Source of the DNA: Dicyema japonicum
Taxonomy: Eukaryota; Dicyemida; Rhombozoa; Dicyemidae
NCBI GenBank assembly: GCA_011109175.1
Contig: RDEW01000015.1
Coordinates: forward strand, 204,310 to 268,309
Reading direction: 5' to 3'
Length of the DNA: 64,000 nucleotides
The notes beneath the pieces were generated by a model. The model was not told the DNA's origin and made no database searches. It was given only the letters and a program-made list of their open reading frames with translations. Position 1 is the stretch's first letter. Each line of letters opens with the position of its first letter. This document shows, in pieces, positions 33,169-46,149 of this stretch. The translations under genes and the position numbers were made by a program.

Positions 33169-35407
33169 ATGAATCAATATTTAAAATTTGATTGGAAGAA
33201 ATTAGGTTTAACATTTTCCTTATTTGTTTACAGCTTCTGTTGATTTAGATAAGCTACAGAACCACCCAAACCATCCTGTAATCCAAGATAATTTGGAAAA
33301 TATTTTAAATTGTGACATTTACAGAGATTTTGTAAGCCAACCCTTTATTATAGGACTTGAATTCTGTGGATATAAATTTTGTAAAATTATTCAGATTGGC
33401 TCAGTTGGCGATCAGAAATCAAATTGTAAGATAAAAATAATTTCAGGACTGTCAAGAATACCTCAGCGGGGTAATCGTGGCTTTGGGGGATAAATTAAAG
33501 ACGATGGAAACTGTTAAATTTGCCTTATTTGTAGGATTTAAGGCGAAATGAGGTAAAGTTGGACGAAAAGGCAAAGGAATGCGACAAATTAAAAAAAGAA
33601 TGTTTAATGAGAAAAAGCCTGTTGGCATCTCAACAACAAATGATTATTTCTGGCAGTGGGGGACCATCCCCGGTACTTTTGGGAATTTATAAAGTGTCCA
33701 TTTTGTGCAAAAAATTTCATCGCCCCCAACTTTCTGTTCAATCACCTACAAAAGCGGCATCCTGATCAGAAATCTAACTTCAATTTTGACGTAATTTCAC
33801 ATACAAGTTTAGTTGCTCCACCAAAAGCAAGTCAGGAATAAGGATGAGGTTGAATTGTCGATAAATAATGAAATTATTTCCCTAAGAAAGCAGCTATTGG
33901 ACTACGAAGAAAAGATGGAACAGATTCGGGTGACTTGGCTGTTAATTCCCACAGAAACAAGAGGCAGAAGATAAACTCGTAAAATCAGATAAAAATTTAT
34001 TACAAATTAAAGAAATGATCGACGCCTTCGAAAAAAATATTTACGAGGTGAGGGGGGAGTTATATTTTAGAATATCTCCAAGCAGACTGATAAAAATAAG
34101 ATTATTGTAAGTTCTACATAAATCCTAGAATGAACTGGACAGTCTAAAGAAGGACCTGACAGACAGCATAAACCACATTAATGGAAATCAAAAAATCATA
34201 GAACGGGACATACGAGATTTGAAGCTTGCTAATGGTCTTTAGTAGAGTTTATACCAGAATCTGTCAAAGTGGTGGACGAGGCGGAGTTGAACGATCGCCT
34301 AGAAATTAAGCATCAAGAACAGGTTGGGAATCGTCTTAAAATAGGTCAACCAAATTAAAAGGGAATATAACGAGTTATTGGAGCTACAAAAACAGCAATT
34401 CAACGACAAAACCCACAGTTTGACGATCGACTATGAAGAAAAATTATCACTTGTTTGGATGCAGCTAACTTTAGGCAAATACAAAGGTTAAAAACCTAAA
34501 ATCAAAAAACGAACAACTCAAAAAGAATATGAGTGAAGCTAATGTACATTTAATTTGTATTTGCTAGGAAATTAAATATATTCCTCCCCCGAACCGCCAA
34601 TTCCTGAGAGAATCACACAAATGGAGGAGAAGGGTAATATTTAGTTAACCTATTAGTAGTAATGCCACAAAAACACTAGTAAACTGAGATTTAATATTTA
34701 AGCAAAACATTCTACCAACACAGAGAAATTTGCCAAACTAACCTCGTCCGAATTTTGGGGGAAAATAATATTCCACGAGTATTTTCTAGTTGTAAACCCT
34801 AGTTGGCCAAGGGAATTGAGGGACTCAGCTATTAAAAGTTAGTGCAGAGCATTCTGAGAAAACGAAAAAAGGGTTTAAGGTTATTAAAGGTAGTGATATC
34901 AAGAATAACGGAAATTACCTTAAGTACAGAAATAGGGTTATGTACAACTTGAATGAACGATTAAAACTAAATAGTTGTTATTTAAATTATATTTTAGAAA
35001 CTGTTTCAAATTATTCTAAAATGTCTGATTTTCTGCAAAAAAATACTAAATCCAAGAAATTAAAGGAGAATGTGGAGGAAATACAGAAACGCAATGATTT
35101 CAAACCCGTCGTTAATGAGTTGGTCCACCGACAGAAATCGTTAGTATTTAACTTGTAATTATTAGACAAAACAGTCAGGTGACAACCACCAATATTATTA
35201 TAGAACAACAGAATGACTTACAAAAACGAGTTCGAACCAATCTCACAACTGCTTAAAGAGGAGCTTAACAAGTATGCTTAAATAGTATGATAAAACAGAG
35301 AAACTAGTGAACCTGAAAGAAATGACATCAAAGTAAAAACAAACGAAAAATCTAAGCAAGACGACGATGACACCAGTCAATGGTCAGATATAGAAGAACT
35401 GTACTAA
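33169..35407 (+). CDS. DZIP1: DZIP1/iguana-like ciliary basal-body protein, about 20 short introns
   Basis: ATG 33169 starts KFDWKKL; after a 28-nt intron (33206-33233) comes ASVDLDKLQNHPN. After a 22-nt intron follows NFVKLFRLAQLAI, the DZIP1 N-terminal signature. Next come a coiled coil (CDKLKKECLMRKSLLASQQQ), one C2H2 finger CPFCAKNF ... LFNHLQKRHPD, and about 400 residues of Lys/Glu/Gln-rich coiled coil split by introns of 21-28 nt. The end is an acidic WSDIEELY and TAA 35405-35407. The C5 run at 34586-34590 seems to lack one base; with it the frame continues PPEPPIPERITQMEEK. The short region 34830-34925 was not resolved. DZIP1 works in basal body docking and Hedgehog/Gli control. It converges on XRN1 with 38 bp between the stops. 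Confidence 0.85.
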
Positions 35408-35445
35408 CATAAAAGTTAACAAAAAAGATTATATTAAGAAAATTA

Positions 35446-38400
35446 TCAATGAGGGTTAAAATTGTGTTTAGGATTCGGAAATCTACTAAGAATAACAAAA
35501 TACCTATTCGGGTAGATCCTGTGAGGATATGATGCAGGGGGGTATACTACAAAAGGCGGCATGTTAGGTGGCATATTGGAATGCATATTAGGAGGCGTAA
35601 TAATACAAATTGGCTGAAAATTAAATACCAGAAAACAACATTTGTATTTATATAATGATTGATTGAATTTATGGCTGTCATACAGGCATCGTTAAGAGCG
35701 TCAATAAGAGAGGGAAATACGTTTCCTTGAAAAATTCTATTGCTGACAGTCACGGCTGTCCTATAGTTCTGCAATGAGAGAAAATACCACCCCTTGTTCA
35801 AACGTGATGTTCACATACGGAGGCTGTTTAAATACTTCTTTGCATAAGAATTCAAGGTAAATGTAATTGATGGATGACTGATTAGAAATAAACTCCTTTT
35901 CAATGGGCTAAAAGTCAACAAATCTGATAAACCTGAGGATTTCTTGACTGTTCGGAAACTGTGGGCACTTTTTTATGCTTAGGTTGAGTGTTGGAAAAAG
36001 ATTCTTGTGCTTTACCCTTATTCTTTCTAGTATTTTCTAGAAACCATATAAATTAAACAAACCCTGAACTTGTTTCATTAGAAAATCCCGTGTTTTAATC
36101 TTTCGAGTAGACCGAGAGGTCACATTGGGAACGTAAGAATCCGGTTTATTACGAGTATCTGTGGTCACTTTTAATGGCAATATTTCACTCGTATTCACCT
36201 TCATTATTCTATAGAAAATAAAAACTAAAATTACTTGGATTTGATGTTCACCTGAGAGATAAAGTCATCAAACAGAACTCCTACAGAGTCTGTGTCATCC
36301 TTGGAGACCCATACGACTGTCCCCCGAGAACCAAAAGGAACAGTGAGAGATTTTTTAACGTAAAATATTCGATCGAGGCATTTGTAGTCAACGTGACCCA
36401 TATTAAAGTTTATAGGGAAAAGAACTTCCTCAACTAAATCACAAATCTAGTAAATATTTCCTACAAACAACAGGAAGGAGATTATTGACTTTAATCTTCA
36501 TTTTAGTATCCTTGTATGTGATTTCTGAGATATTAGACCCAATCAGAGGAAACAGATCAGGATCAACAAAGTCCTCGAGTCCACTCAAAGCAACGTAGTT
36601 TGATTTTATGGAATACAAGAAATCCATAATCTTTTCCAAAGTCTCACTTTCTCTACAATAAACAACCCAAACAACCCACATCCCTCCAACAATTCAGCAC
36701 GTGATATTGAATAACTGCAATGCTTCCTCCAATTGTCGAAAATGGTGGGAAATCTAAAAATAACTACAAACCAACTGTTTCTTGTATATCTCTACAAGTT
36801 CCACAGCCTTTGGAGAGAACAACCAGTAATCGTCAATTAGTATGGAATAACCGACAATCTACGTTAATTTAAACTAAAATACAGATTTTTTGCTATTATT
36901 CTTTAGGTTAATACCAATATCCACAAATAGTCTGTTTCCAATGACAACTTTCTGATGCCCAAGGAGATTATTCAGCATTTTATGGGAAATGTCTATCCTT
37001 GAGGCAAAGTCTGACAAATTGACGTACGATTCGTCCAGTTTCTACATAAATAAACAATCAACCTCCTTCTCTAGCAATAGTGGTTGCGGACTTGGGGAGA
37101 ACTCTTTGTAAACGTCGACCATTAAATAATTCTGATCACAGTGTTTCTCCACTACTCCCTTCCACCCAAATGATTCGTTTGTTAGCAGAAAAACAACGGA
37201 ATTAGGAGGAAAGACGTCTCCAATCTTCAGTTTGGGTACATGTTTTATACATTTCTGTCCATTATAAATCACAGTTACCATTAATGTGGTTTCCAAGGGA
37301 CACTGGATGATCTTGGAAGTATCATATTTCTTTATTATCCTGAAATGTCCATCCCCGTTGAATCCAAAGCCAACGAGGGGAGATACGTCAAGGATCAACT
37401 GAGTATGATCAAAGTGTATATTCTCCAAGAATAAATATCTGCTAATACTCACATCATTACCTTGCCGTTATATCTTTAACGACAAAATCGAATGACTTGC
37501 TGAGTTCGCTCCCCTCACTAAAGTCGGCTGAGTGAACTCCGACGATTTTTCCCTCCTTAAAAAACGGGTAGTCAAAAGACAAGTGCTTGTTGATCAATTT
37601 TTTCAGGTTCTAGAATAAACACAAATAAAACTGGAAGACTCCCACCACTATCAAACTTCACTTCAAAAAACGTGCCCAAATGTGTGAAAATAGGATTGAT
37701 CTTAAATTAGTAATTTAGCAGCACTTTAACATTCCCACGTGACAGCATAGGGATGGTGTAATTATTAGCAAAACTTGATTTTAAATTTACACGATTTGAG
37801 GAGCTGGCAGAAAATGACTTCCATTCGATAGGGATAATCCTATAATATGAGAAAATATGCACGTGATGTTGTTAGAAAGATCACAGAAATTACCAGATGA
37901 GGCCTTTCTGCATTTCTTTCCCATATAAAGGGAGAAATGCATAATCTGGTTGCGCTCTCGGTCCTCATCACTCAACATGTGAAATACGGGAATTTACTGG
38001 CCTCCCACACAGGCTCAATAATACACGTGGAAAACCATTTCAACCATAGGGATGACCGCAATTTTTTCATAATCCGCAAAACAATCAGTTTCGAAGGTTT
38101 CCACAAAAAATTTGGACAATGGTGAGTTCTCCATCGATACCAAATCCTATTACGAAATATAACGTATAAAAAACCTGCAAAGGTTCCGGTAGCAAATAAC
38201 CCTGATTTAAAAGAGATAACGGCTATAAGATGTTCAAAGGGGGAGAAGGGAACATCAGTCATATCAAAATTAATCTCCTCCGACGGTAAAAGTCCCAAAT
38301 CCGTGGCATATGGTGCATAGTAAGACGGATAGAACCATCTATAAGAGGGACAACGACATCGGTAATAACTCATTATCCACTGGAGAGTGATGAGGTACAT

Positions 38401-39909
38401 TTTTGACAAATCGGAGAGCCACTCTCTAAAAGTATTACAGAATTAACAAACTCATCTACAACTGTGTCAAACTTGAGTTTGTAATGGTCCATTCTTTCGA
38501 TGAAGAAATACTTTTCAGACATTTGTTGTTGGTCCGACTCGTGTTGAGGCAGTCTTTTTGGAGACAAGTTGCTCTTCTCAGACATTTCAGAGGCACCCTC
38601 GGAATCCTTGAAATCGTCCGAATCGTAAGAAAACTGCTCAAGCTGTATCCTCGCAAACTGATCGTCAAAAGAATCATTCATTGGGTAAATCGTCTCCCTC
38701 CCGAGATAGAGTTGATAATCTCTCTGAACGCTCACAACTAAAATACCTTCCTGAGAAGGGAAATGAGCATTTCAAGACGTCCAGGATTAATCGTCCCATC
38801 AACCCCTACAATGTAGTCTACAGTCAGTCACAATGAGTACCGTCCAACAGGGGAAGAACTTCCTTGTATGCCTCCCAAATCTGGTCAGAGAGGGACTTAA
38901 AGTCCAGGTTGAAATAAGGGAGATGGGGAATAAAGTCATTCCCTACAAAGAAGGTGAGGAGCACAAAATCGTCAAAAAATCTGTTCATGACATAGTCAAA
39001 CTTCATGTTATCCTACAATCAAAGCAAAACAAACGATGGCTTCCTTAAAGTCCTGTTCAATCAATTCAATAAGTAGGGGAAGGTAAATCACAACGAAATC
39101 ATTCAAAACTGGGTCACATTTACTGTAAAATTCAGCAGTTATGGTACATGTTTCTGCTGTCCTCCCTCAGCCATATAAAGTTATACTCGTGGGAAATCAT
39201 CATGAGGAGAATCTAATATCAGACTCATCACTACCAAATCGCTATCTAGTCCACATAGACAGTGACGGAGGTTTGGATTATAATCTTTACTATTTTGATG
39301 TTGACGGATAAATGACATTATTTTGTGTTCTCCTTCGTCAGGGGTTAGACGTCCAGAGAAATAAACTTCGAGATGCGACCAGTTGGGGTCACTTTGTAGT
39401 TTATTGAGGACAAACTGCCTCAACTCTATCTCTAGTTGGTGCATAAATTCAGTCCCTGGCATTCACGGAATAACGGAAAACCTGGGGAAATGGAGTTTGA
39501 ATCGAATATGTCTAAGGGGTCGTCATGATGTCTAAAAGTTTTTCAAAAGAGAACATATGTCTTCGACTTCTTTGTTGGGACATTTTAGCCCTAGGACAGA
39601 CTCCGTCAATGGCCAGAAACAAAACATTCCGTGGTTTCACAAGATCAACGAGATGCTTACAATAAATAAACCCCTTCAACCTCCAAGTAGACTCCAATCC
39701 GAAGACAAATATTCTCTGTCGTAGGCGTGTAGATGTTACCCCTTTCATAATTGGGGACACAGTTGTGAATAACACTGTTCATGTCAACATAGCAGTTGTC
39801 GACGGGTCCGAACTTAAATTAATATATAGACTACATCATGTTTTCTTGCATCCTTCATAATATTCCTATAGCGATTTCTGAGAAACCATAATAGTTTAGG
39901 GACACCCAT
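35446..39909 (-). CDS. XRN1: 5'-3' exoribonuclease 1, many short introns
   Basis: ATG 39909 gives [14 protein letters not shown]. Introns 39813-39834, 39716-39739, 39656-39680, 39532-39554 and 39456-39481 (22-26 nt) splice to DMNSVIH (Asp35, Asn37, His41), [45 protein letters not shown] and [13 protein letters not shown] (acidic catalytic cluster). Then come [23 protein letters not shown], and [13 protein letters not shown]. The SH3/Tudor-like module follows: [20 protein letters not shown]. The C terminus is short with a Pro/Met-rich end ([14 protein letters not shown]), stopping at TGA 35446-35448. Those modules mark XRN1, not nuclear XRN2. It degrades decapped mRNA in the cytoplasm. At least a dozen further 21-26 nt introns are likely (for example 37610-37631), not all mapped. 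Confidence 0.93.
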
Positions 39910-40184
39910 TAACGCAAATGAGATTGATTATTATTTATTTAAATTTTTATAACTTTTTATATATAATTTATTTTCCGGTCAAATTTATGCTTTCTGATAA
40001 CTCATCATCATAATTTCCGAAAACTTATTAATACTATTCCATGAAAATTGTAAAACTAACATTGACCAATGGAGATCTTTCTACTAGCTGCGTGGTGCTA
40101 ACGTTAGCGTGGTTCCATTTGGCTATTGAAGATTTTTGTTTGTTTCTTCTGTTCCTCTTCTTCCTTTTTCGAATGAGTGGCGTC

Positions 40185-40420
40185 ATATGATCCAACTATC
40201 TCAGGTGACGTGAAGTGCCAGGTTGGCATGTAAAAGGATTATTTTCTCTCCCCCACTACACCGGAGGGGTTCCCAAAATTGTAAGGAATGTATGTCTTTC
40301 ACCTTTTATGCTGTTTCTGGATGAACTTTCTGTGACTCTGTTTCTGTGACAGTGGAAACTGGATACAATTAATTAGTTGTTGACTTTTTTCTCGACGTAT
40401 CCGGGGTTAATAATGAAGAC
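40185..40420 (+). mobile_element. SINE-2 copy (opposite orientation)
   Basis: Reverse complement of the other SINE-2 copies: GAGTGGCGTCATATGATCC, AGTGCCAGGTTGGCATG, GGAGGGGTTCCC, TTTTATGCTG, and the 3' end GTATCCGGGGTTAATAAT. About 80% alike by eye; the tRNA-like head is missing. Confidence 0.65.
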
Positions 40421-40552
40421 AAATTTGTTGAAAAAAACCATCGGAGGATTATAAGCTCACTCCAATCGCTTAAACGAATAATTAGACACAACTTTATTAT
40501 TATTATTGAACCAGAAAACCATTGTCATATCCAAAATAAACAAAATTCAGGT

Positions 40553-42060
40553 GATCCCAGCCTCCCTCAACCGTCTTCACATTTTTTCTCGGTGTTCCGA
40601 CTGCGTTCCTGCTTATTTCCGATATGGGAGGGGTCTGCATACTCGAGTCCTTAGAAGGGGCACTGTTCTAGTCGCCTTTATCATATTTTCAAGGTTTCAA
40701 TTTCCACAGGGGAAGATTTCCTTAGTAAATAGATGCCTTCACTTGAATTTTGCAGATTTTGTCCAAATTCGTTGCAGCAAGGTTAGATCCCCAAACATTA
40801 CATGTGCATCCTATTGTAGACTCGATGAACTGTTTGTATATGACATCCAATCCACTCAGATTTGTATTGTCGCTTAGGTTTCCCAAGAACGCCTTCAAAA
40901 AGTTGATTTTCTTCGTACAAGTCAATAACATATTTTCGACTTGTTTTGTAAAAATTAAGATTTCAAAGGTAACTCCTAGGATTTTGTTGAATTTGTTTTG
41001 CGGTATATTCTTCCCATCCAGTGTGACGTCAATTGATTCTTTCCCTAGTCTTCTGTTTGTCGTGAATAGGGTCAACACCAACTTCTCCGAGCTAGGAGTC
41101 AATTGATTTTCCAAAGCCATAAACTTAGTTTATTCAGATTGTCCTGTAATCTTCTAGTTGCTTCGATAATACTCACATCCCTCGAAGCAATGACTATATC
41201 ATCCGCATATATGTCATCGTCCCCCTGTGGGAGTGGCAAGTCATTCATCATAAGGTTAAACAAGAGGGGAGATAATGGGGAGCCCTGGGGAACGCCATTT
41301 GCTAATAGTCTCGATACGGAACATCGATTGCCATAGTGTACTCGTCCTCGTCGACCACTCAAGAAATTTCCCAACCATAATTTCAGGTTTTCGTCAATAT
41401 TGGACAAATATATTTTGTGTGTGATTATCTTCCTCGAAACAGAGTCAAAAGCCTTCTGGATATCAATTGAGCATACAATCGTCTTTTTTCTGTCCTGGTC
41501 TTTTGTTAAGGTTATCTGTTATGAACTCTTTAATGTATTTAGGTGTGTGATTGTCCCTGTTTGAAACCATGCTGAAATCTGGCATCTGGGAGGGAATGTC
41601 GTGTGAGTGTCATAACCATCCTTTCTAGGATTCTTGTCTGGACGCACAAGAGCGACAAAGGCCTGTAAGAAGCAGGGTCTTCCCTTGGTTCCCCAACCTT
41701 CAGTATTAATGAATATTCGAAAGTTTCCATATATTGGGAATACAGTTGAAGTTGATTGAGTAGCTGAAGATGCATGTTAGTGCTGATACGCCCACTGTGC
41801 TCATTTTTTTCAACAGAATAACCGGGATCCCGTCCGGTCCACAGAATGTGTGTTCTTTGTTCGATCTCCAGTAGAACAAATGACATCTCCCAGTAGAACA
41901 AACGTTGTTGGATGTCTCCTTTTCGGTTTCGGTTTTTTGTGTGGAGGAACACCCATCCTTTGGAATAGTTTGTGGCTTATTCTCACACAATATTTGATAA
42001 ATTTATTCAGATCCATCTCCTATTCACGGTCTCTCTCGATTTTGTTTCAGCGTTTTTGAC
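40553..42060 (-). pseudogene. LINE B copy, most of the RT present
   Basis: The minus strand, high to low, has CGPDGIPVILLKKMSTVGVSAL, NCIPNIWKLS, VGEPREDPASYRPLSLLC, LPDARFQHGFKQ, and a KAFDSVSRK-equivalent region (~41430-41470). LWLGNFLSGRRGRVHYG, LLANGVPQGSPLSPLLFNLMM and IYADDIVIASRD (41099-41407, catalytic YADD kept) follow. Then come thumb sequence with KILGVTFE and a C terminus ending REAGIT at 40553. At least three frame breaks. Its last ~350 bp are nearly identical to 53240-53620, so the two copies are young relative to the others. Confidence 0.85.
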
Positions 42061-42289
42061 ATTCCGCAGCATCCTCCACATATTGGTAAGGGATCTATTT
42101 TTTTCATAGCACTAGAAATGACTATGAGTTTATAAAAATTTTGCACTATACTCTTTATCGCAAATAAAATATTGACTAACTCTGCTCTAGGAATGGTTAT
42201 GAAATGGGAACAAATTCACTGCAGGAACACGGTTAACATGTTTGGTTCACGCTTGACCCCATGACTTTAGGATAATATTTGGACAATGT

Positions 42290-42430
42290 GAAGTTTACAG
42301 GAAGTGCTTGGGATCCCGTGAGAAATACCGAGCGAAGATAAGTGAGAGTGGCCGGGATACCTATTGGCCGCGTTTTTTTCTCTTGCTTAATTTAATGGTA
42401 ATTCTCGGTCTTTAAATAAAATATAAATTA
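42290..42430 (+). repeat. LINE B 3'-end fragment
   Basis: KCLGSREKYRAKI followed by a GGCCGCGTTTTTTTCTC stretch and TTTAAATAAAATA. It parallels 50780-50910, which reads CVGSRDEHRVKLIWLVKDARIT. Only the last codons and the 3' UTR remain. Confidence 0.45.
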
Positions 42431-42659
42431 GAGCAATCTGTATCCTTCTTTGTATTCCAAATACTTTCGTGTGGTAGTCTACTTATTTACTATTGATACT
42501 TGGTCATCTGGGAAACTGAGATCACTTGGTTTTCAAAAAATTGATTTCAAAGAACCATTATAACCAAATGCGATTAATTTTAACCTTACCTTAATATAAA
42601 GATCATTGTGACCTCACTATATTATTAATAAGCCAATATTACCAGGTAAACACAAATTA

Positions 42660-42890
42660 AAGGATCAGGTGATCCCGGCTTCTTTTACCAATATTCTCAT
42701 CTTTTCCAGTTGTTTCTCTCGGAAATCGATACATTTTCGATAACAACGTTCTTCTGACGTCCTCACAAGGACCTCAAATAGGGTTTGCCTTATTGGTAGT
42801 CCTGTGATTCGATAGATTATTTTGGTCATGAGCGGAGTTGATCTTATCCATGTTTGTTCTGGCAAGTTTTGTTCCCCAAGCTGCACATCA
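42660..42890 (-). pseudogene. LINE B C-terminal fragment
   Basis: A 73-codon minus frame ends RCYRKCIDFREKQLEKM then RILVKEAGIT and a stop at 42665, the hallmark terminus of LINE B. The preceding RT is missing; it abuts the LINE A derivative. Confidence 0.6.
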
Positions 42891-42934
42891 ATAATTTATA
42901 GTTGGTCCCATGAATTGGGTTTAAAACGTGGATA

Positions 42935-43445
42935 GTGACCGGTATTCCTAATTATCCTCTCCGTCAACCTCGACCATGATCTAGTTTTCTTAGGTAGTCC
43001 AGATCGTCCGCCGAAGTTAGTCTCATATTAACCGCCGATAGGTCTTCGTTCAAGAAAGTCGGAAGTGTCGTTCTTGGTCTTCCGCGAAATCCGTCTCCTG
43101 TGTGTGCAAAGTAGTTGACCATTGCAAAATTTGAGGGGACCTGGTAATTTAGACGTCTTGATTGAAAATAGCATCTGACAGCACGCCGTATATGCATTTA
43201 TTATAAAGGTTTGCATCAGAGATCTTCATAGGCCAGTTAATCTTGATTTTTGAGCTGAGCTCTGTGGAAGTTGTAGGTTATTACTGGGATGACAAAAGCT
43301 TTATATATTCTAAACCTGGTGTTTAGTTTTATCCTCTTCTTGTGGCTAGGTCGCATATCAGTTGGTGTTTCTTGTGAGGTTACTTAAGTCCTCTGCAATT
43401 GAAAGTTCCCAGAGTGAACGGAGAAGTCGGTAAAGAGTACGAATA
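42935..43445 (-). mobile_element. Internally deleted LINE A derivative, second copy
   Basis: The high-coordinate end reads TSPFTLGTFNCRGL then KKHQLICDLATR (endonuclease start). It is followed shortly by NTRFRIYKAFVIPVITYNF and FRGRPRTTLPTFLNEDL, SADDLDYLRKL (C-terminal region). The bulk of EN and all catalytic RT are absent. Plus-strand blocks such as CCAGAGTGAACGGAGAAGTC and TCCTCTCCGTCAACCTCGAC are shared with 22875-23353. Confidence 0.65.
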
Positions 43446-43505
43446 AGACATAGTGCAATAGAGATATCGCCACCACCTCAACCAAAAAGAAGTGCGCCTT
43501 AGTCT

Positions 43506-45295
43506 ATGGGTTTACTGGGACTTGATGTTTTATGCTCGTTTGGATACAAGAAATCAAAGAAGGGAGAACTGAAAAGGATCTCTACCCTAATTGAAGACAA
43601 AATAAAGATCGTGGAGAAAAAAATCTCAATTCATGAATCAAGAAAATCCTTTAGACGAGATAATTTTTGTTTTGAGCTGAACAAGAGGAGGTTTTATCGG
43701 AGACTCAACGATGACGTCAATAATAGTGATTGTAAAGTTACAGAAGATGAGTGCGTGTCATTTGGAAAAGATGTACGGAAAAGAATTATTCTCACAGAAA
43801 TATTGTTGGGAGGCCAATAACAGGAGCAGAGGAGTTACCGTTAGATATGACAGTTGAGTTCGTTAAGAACATTATTCACTATACGCCGAATTGTAAGAGC
43901 TCTGGCTGTGATGGAGTATATGGATTTTTTGTCAAGAAATTTGATTCTCTTTATAGTTATCTGAGTGGAGAGATTATCAAGATAGTGGTGAATATTGCCT
44001 GGGAATACGTACCTCATACCGAAAAAAGACTGCTGTTCTCCGAATGACTTACAACCAATTACGCCTATATTGTACAAACTTGTCACAAAATGTGTACAAA
44101 ACTTACGGATTATATTGAAGAGTTCAATCTTATCTGCCAAGGTGCAAAGGAGCAGGCTTTAATAAATCAGTGTGTTAATGCTGAACATGGAAATAGCTTA
44201 TTCACAACATGGATCGATGTGAAGAAGGCTTTCGATTCTGTCAATCATGAATTTTTGTGTCGGGTTCTTGATAGCTCTGGAGTTCCTGAATGGATTGTGA
44301 AGTTTATCAAGAATCTAATAAGCAAGTGGAATGTTATTTTGAACCTTAACAAAAAAAGAATTGGAAAGGTCAAACTCGGGAGAGGAATCTTGCAAGGAGA
44401 CTCACTCTCTCCCCAGCTGTTTACTCTGGTAATGGACCCACTAAGCCGAATATTAAATATAAAATTCCCGAAGATATGTATTGATCAGAGTGATCCGTCT
44501 ATTGTGACATATGCGACTAACCATTTTCTTTTTATTGACGACTTGAAAATAATTGCCGAATATGAAGATACTATTCTAAAAATGATGGAGGATATTGATG
44601 AATATCTGGGTGTTGTTGGCCTTAAAAGAAACTGTGAAAAGTCTGCAACTAATCTGAAATGTGCCAAAGATACAAGTTATCTGGATGGTTGTGAGGGATA
44701 TCGCTATCTTGGAGTGCTAGAAGATAAAGGGAGTAAGGTTATGAAAGACAAAGTTATGGAAAAAAATTGCTGAAAATGTGAAGAAAAGAATAGAGATGCT
44801 GGTAAATTCGAAATTAAACTTGTTTATAGCGATAAATGAATACGCACTATGGCTATATAATTATTATATTGGGCTTATCGACATTGAACCACGTTAATTC
44901 GAAGCTATTGATTTAGAAATCCGGCGTAAACTCTCTAAATTACGAGTTCACTTAAAACCTGCTAACAAAGAAAAATTATATCTCAGCAGGAAAAGTTTTG
45001 GAAGAAGATTAACCTCAATTTCTGATAAGAGTGAATGCATATTATTTCAATTTTTGACCGACCTTGAAAGGAAATCTTCCATGTGTCTTCGAAGGGCAGG
45101 AATCTAGCGGGTCTTAAAACAAAGGAAAACACATATGACCACTATCGCAAGATTTATTGCACTCAAATACAATGTGGATGACCTATCTAACTTGAATATC
45201 AAAAGAAGAATTAATTGAAGAGGGTAAAGACGCATACAGTCGAATCGATTGTGTCAAACAGTAAAGTTGAAATACGAGTCGATACAACACTACAA
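43506..45295 (+). pseudogene. LINE C 5' part with reverse transcriptase
   Basis: Frames 43506-43820, 43751-44047 and 44090-44773 carry the R2/NeSL-like RT in order: NKRRFYRRLNDD, CKSSGCDGVYGFFVKKFDSL, ICQGAKEQALINQCVNAEHG, TTWIDVKKAFDSVNHEFL, GRGILQGDSLSPQLFTLVMD. HFLFIDDLKIIAEYED (catalytic FIDD), GLKRNCEKSATN and GYRYLGVLED follow. After 44773 the frame breaks; INEYALWL, FEAIDLEIRRKLS-like text and KYNVDDLSN follow. A deletion then jumps into the nuclease domain (KTHTVESIVSNSKVEIRVDT), which is cut by a Tc1-like insertion. Confidence 0.85.
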
Positions 45296-46140
45296 ACGGA
45301 TATATAGTACCGGTCAATGAAAATTGCTCATCAATATTTTCATGCTTTTTATTTGAAAATTAATAAAATTAAAATTTTTGAGCTTATTTTTAGTCTAATT
45401 TATTAATTTTATTTTTTTAAATTAAATATTCGCTTTATTTAACGAATTTAAAGCAAAATTAAAAATTACTCCTACAAAATAAATTGCTCAAATTAGAAAT
45501 TAACTAAAGAATCCATATTTAATACGGTATATGTACTCCTTTAGTTTTTCTTTCATTGACATGACACATTTTTCACAAAAATTTAGTGGAATTGATTCCC
45601 ATATTTCTTTGAGCTATATTTTTAGCTATGATATATTTTTGGGTGATTTTTACCTAATCGATTCTTCATGAAGGCCCATACATGCTCTATGGAGTTAAGA
45701 TATGGTGATTGTGACGGTCAATCGAGAATTTGATATTTTTCTCTTTCAAAAAATTCTTTGATCATTCGAGGTGTATGGCATGGAGCGTTGTCTTGCTGAA
45801 AAATAATAGATTTTAGGCCCATTTTTGCAGATTGTTGCAGATTATTGGCTAATAAATTAAAAAACATGCACATTCATATTTTGATCTACAAAAACAATAT
45901 TGCCGACACCGGTATATGATATACGCCCCCAAATCATAACTCTGCCTCCTCCAAACTTTACAGTGGGAAGTAAATTGACATTTTGAAAGGCTGTATTTTT
46001 TCTATAAATAAGTTTATGTTTCTTATTAGAAAAAACATTGAAAACTGATTCATCGGAAAATATTACCGATTTCCATGTCTCATTTCAGTGTTTGAAATGC
46101 ACAAAAGTGAATATTGCTAAATTTTCTGGATGGCTAGTGA
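45296..46140 (-). pseudogene. Tc1/mariner-type transposon remnant
   Basis: On the minus strand, in several frames: VIFSDESVFNVF (first catalytic Asp), LLPTVKFGGGRVMIWG, YTGVGNIVFVD, IIFQQDNAPCHTPRMIKEFF (second Asp), and a stop-broken SPYLNSIEHVWAFMKNRLG (Glu of the DDE triad). This is the DD34E arrangement of Tc1-like elements. The low-coordinate end begins at a TA within LINE C with AGTACCGGTCAATG, like a Tc1 terminal repeat. No matching inverted repeat was found at the other end, so the copy is 5' truncated. The nuclease codons of LINE C stop exactly at this boundary. Confidence 0.8.
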
Positions 46141-46149
46141 TGGAAATCA

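Noticed and set aside
33224-33493. 89-codon plus ORF as a separate gene
   Set aside because: It reads through two DZIP1 introns; splicing gives the conserved KLFRLAQL sequence instead.
35446-39909. XRN2/Rat1 instead of XRN1
   Set aside because: The SH3/Tudor-like module ([10 protein letters not shown]) and linker after GNDFIPHLP follow the XRN1 layout.
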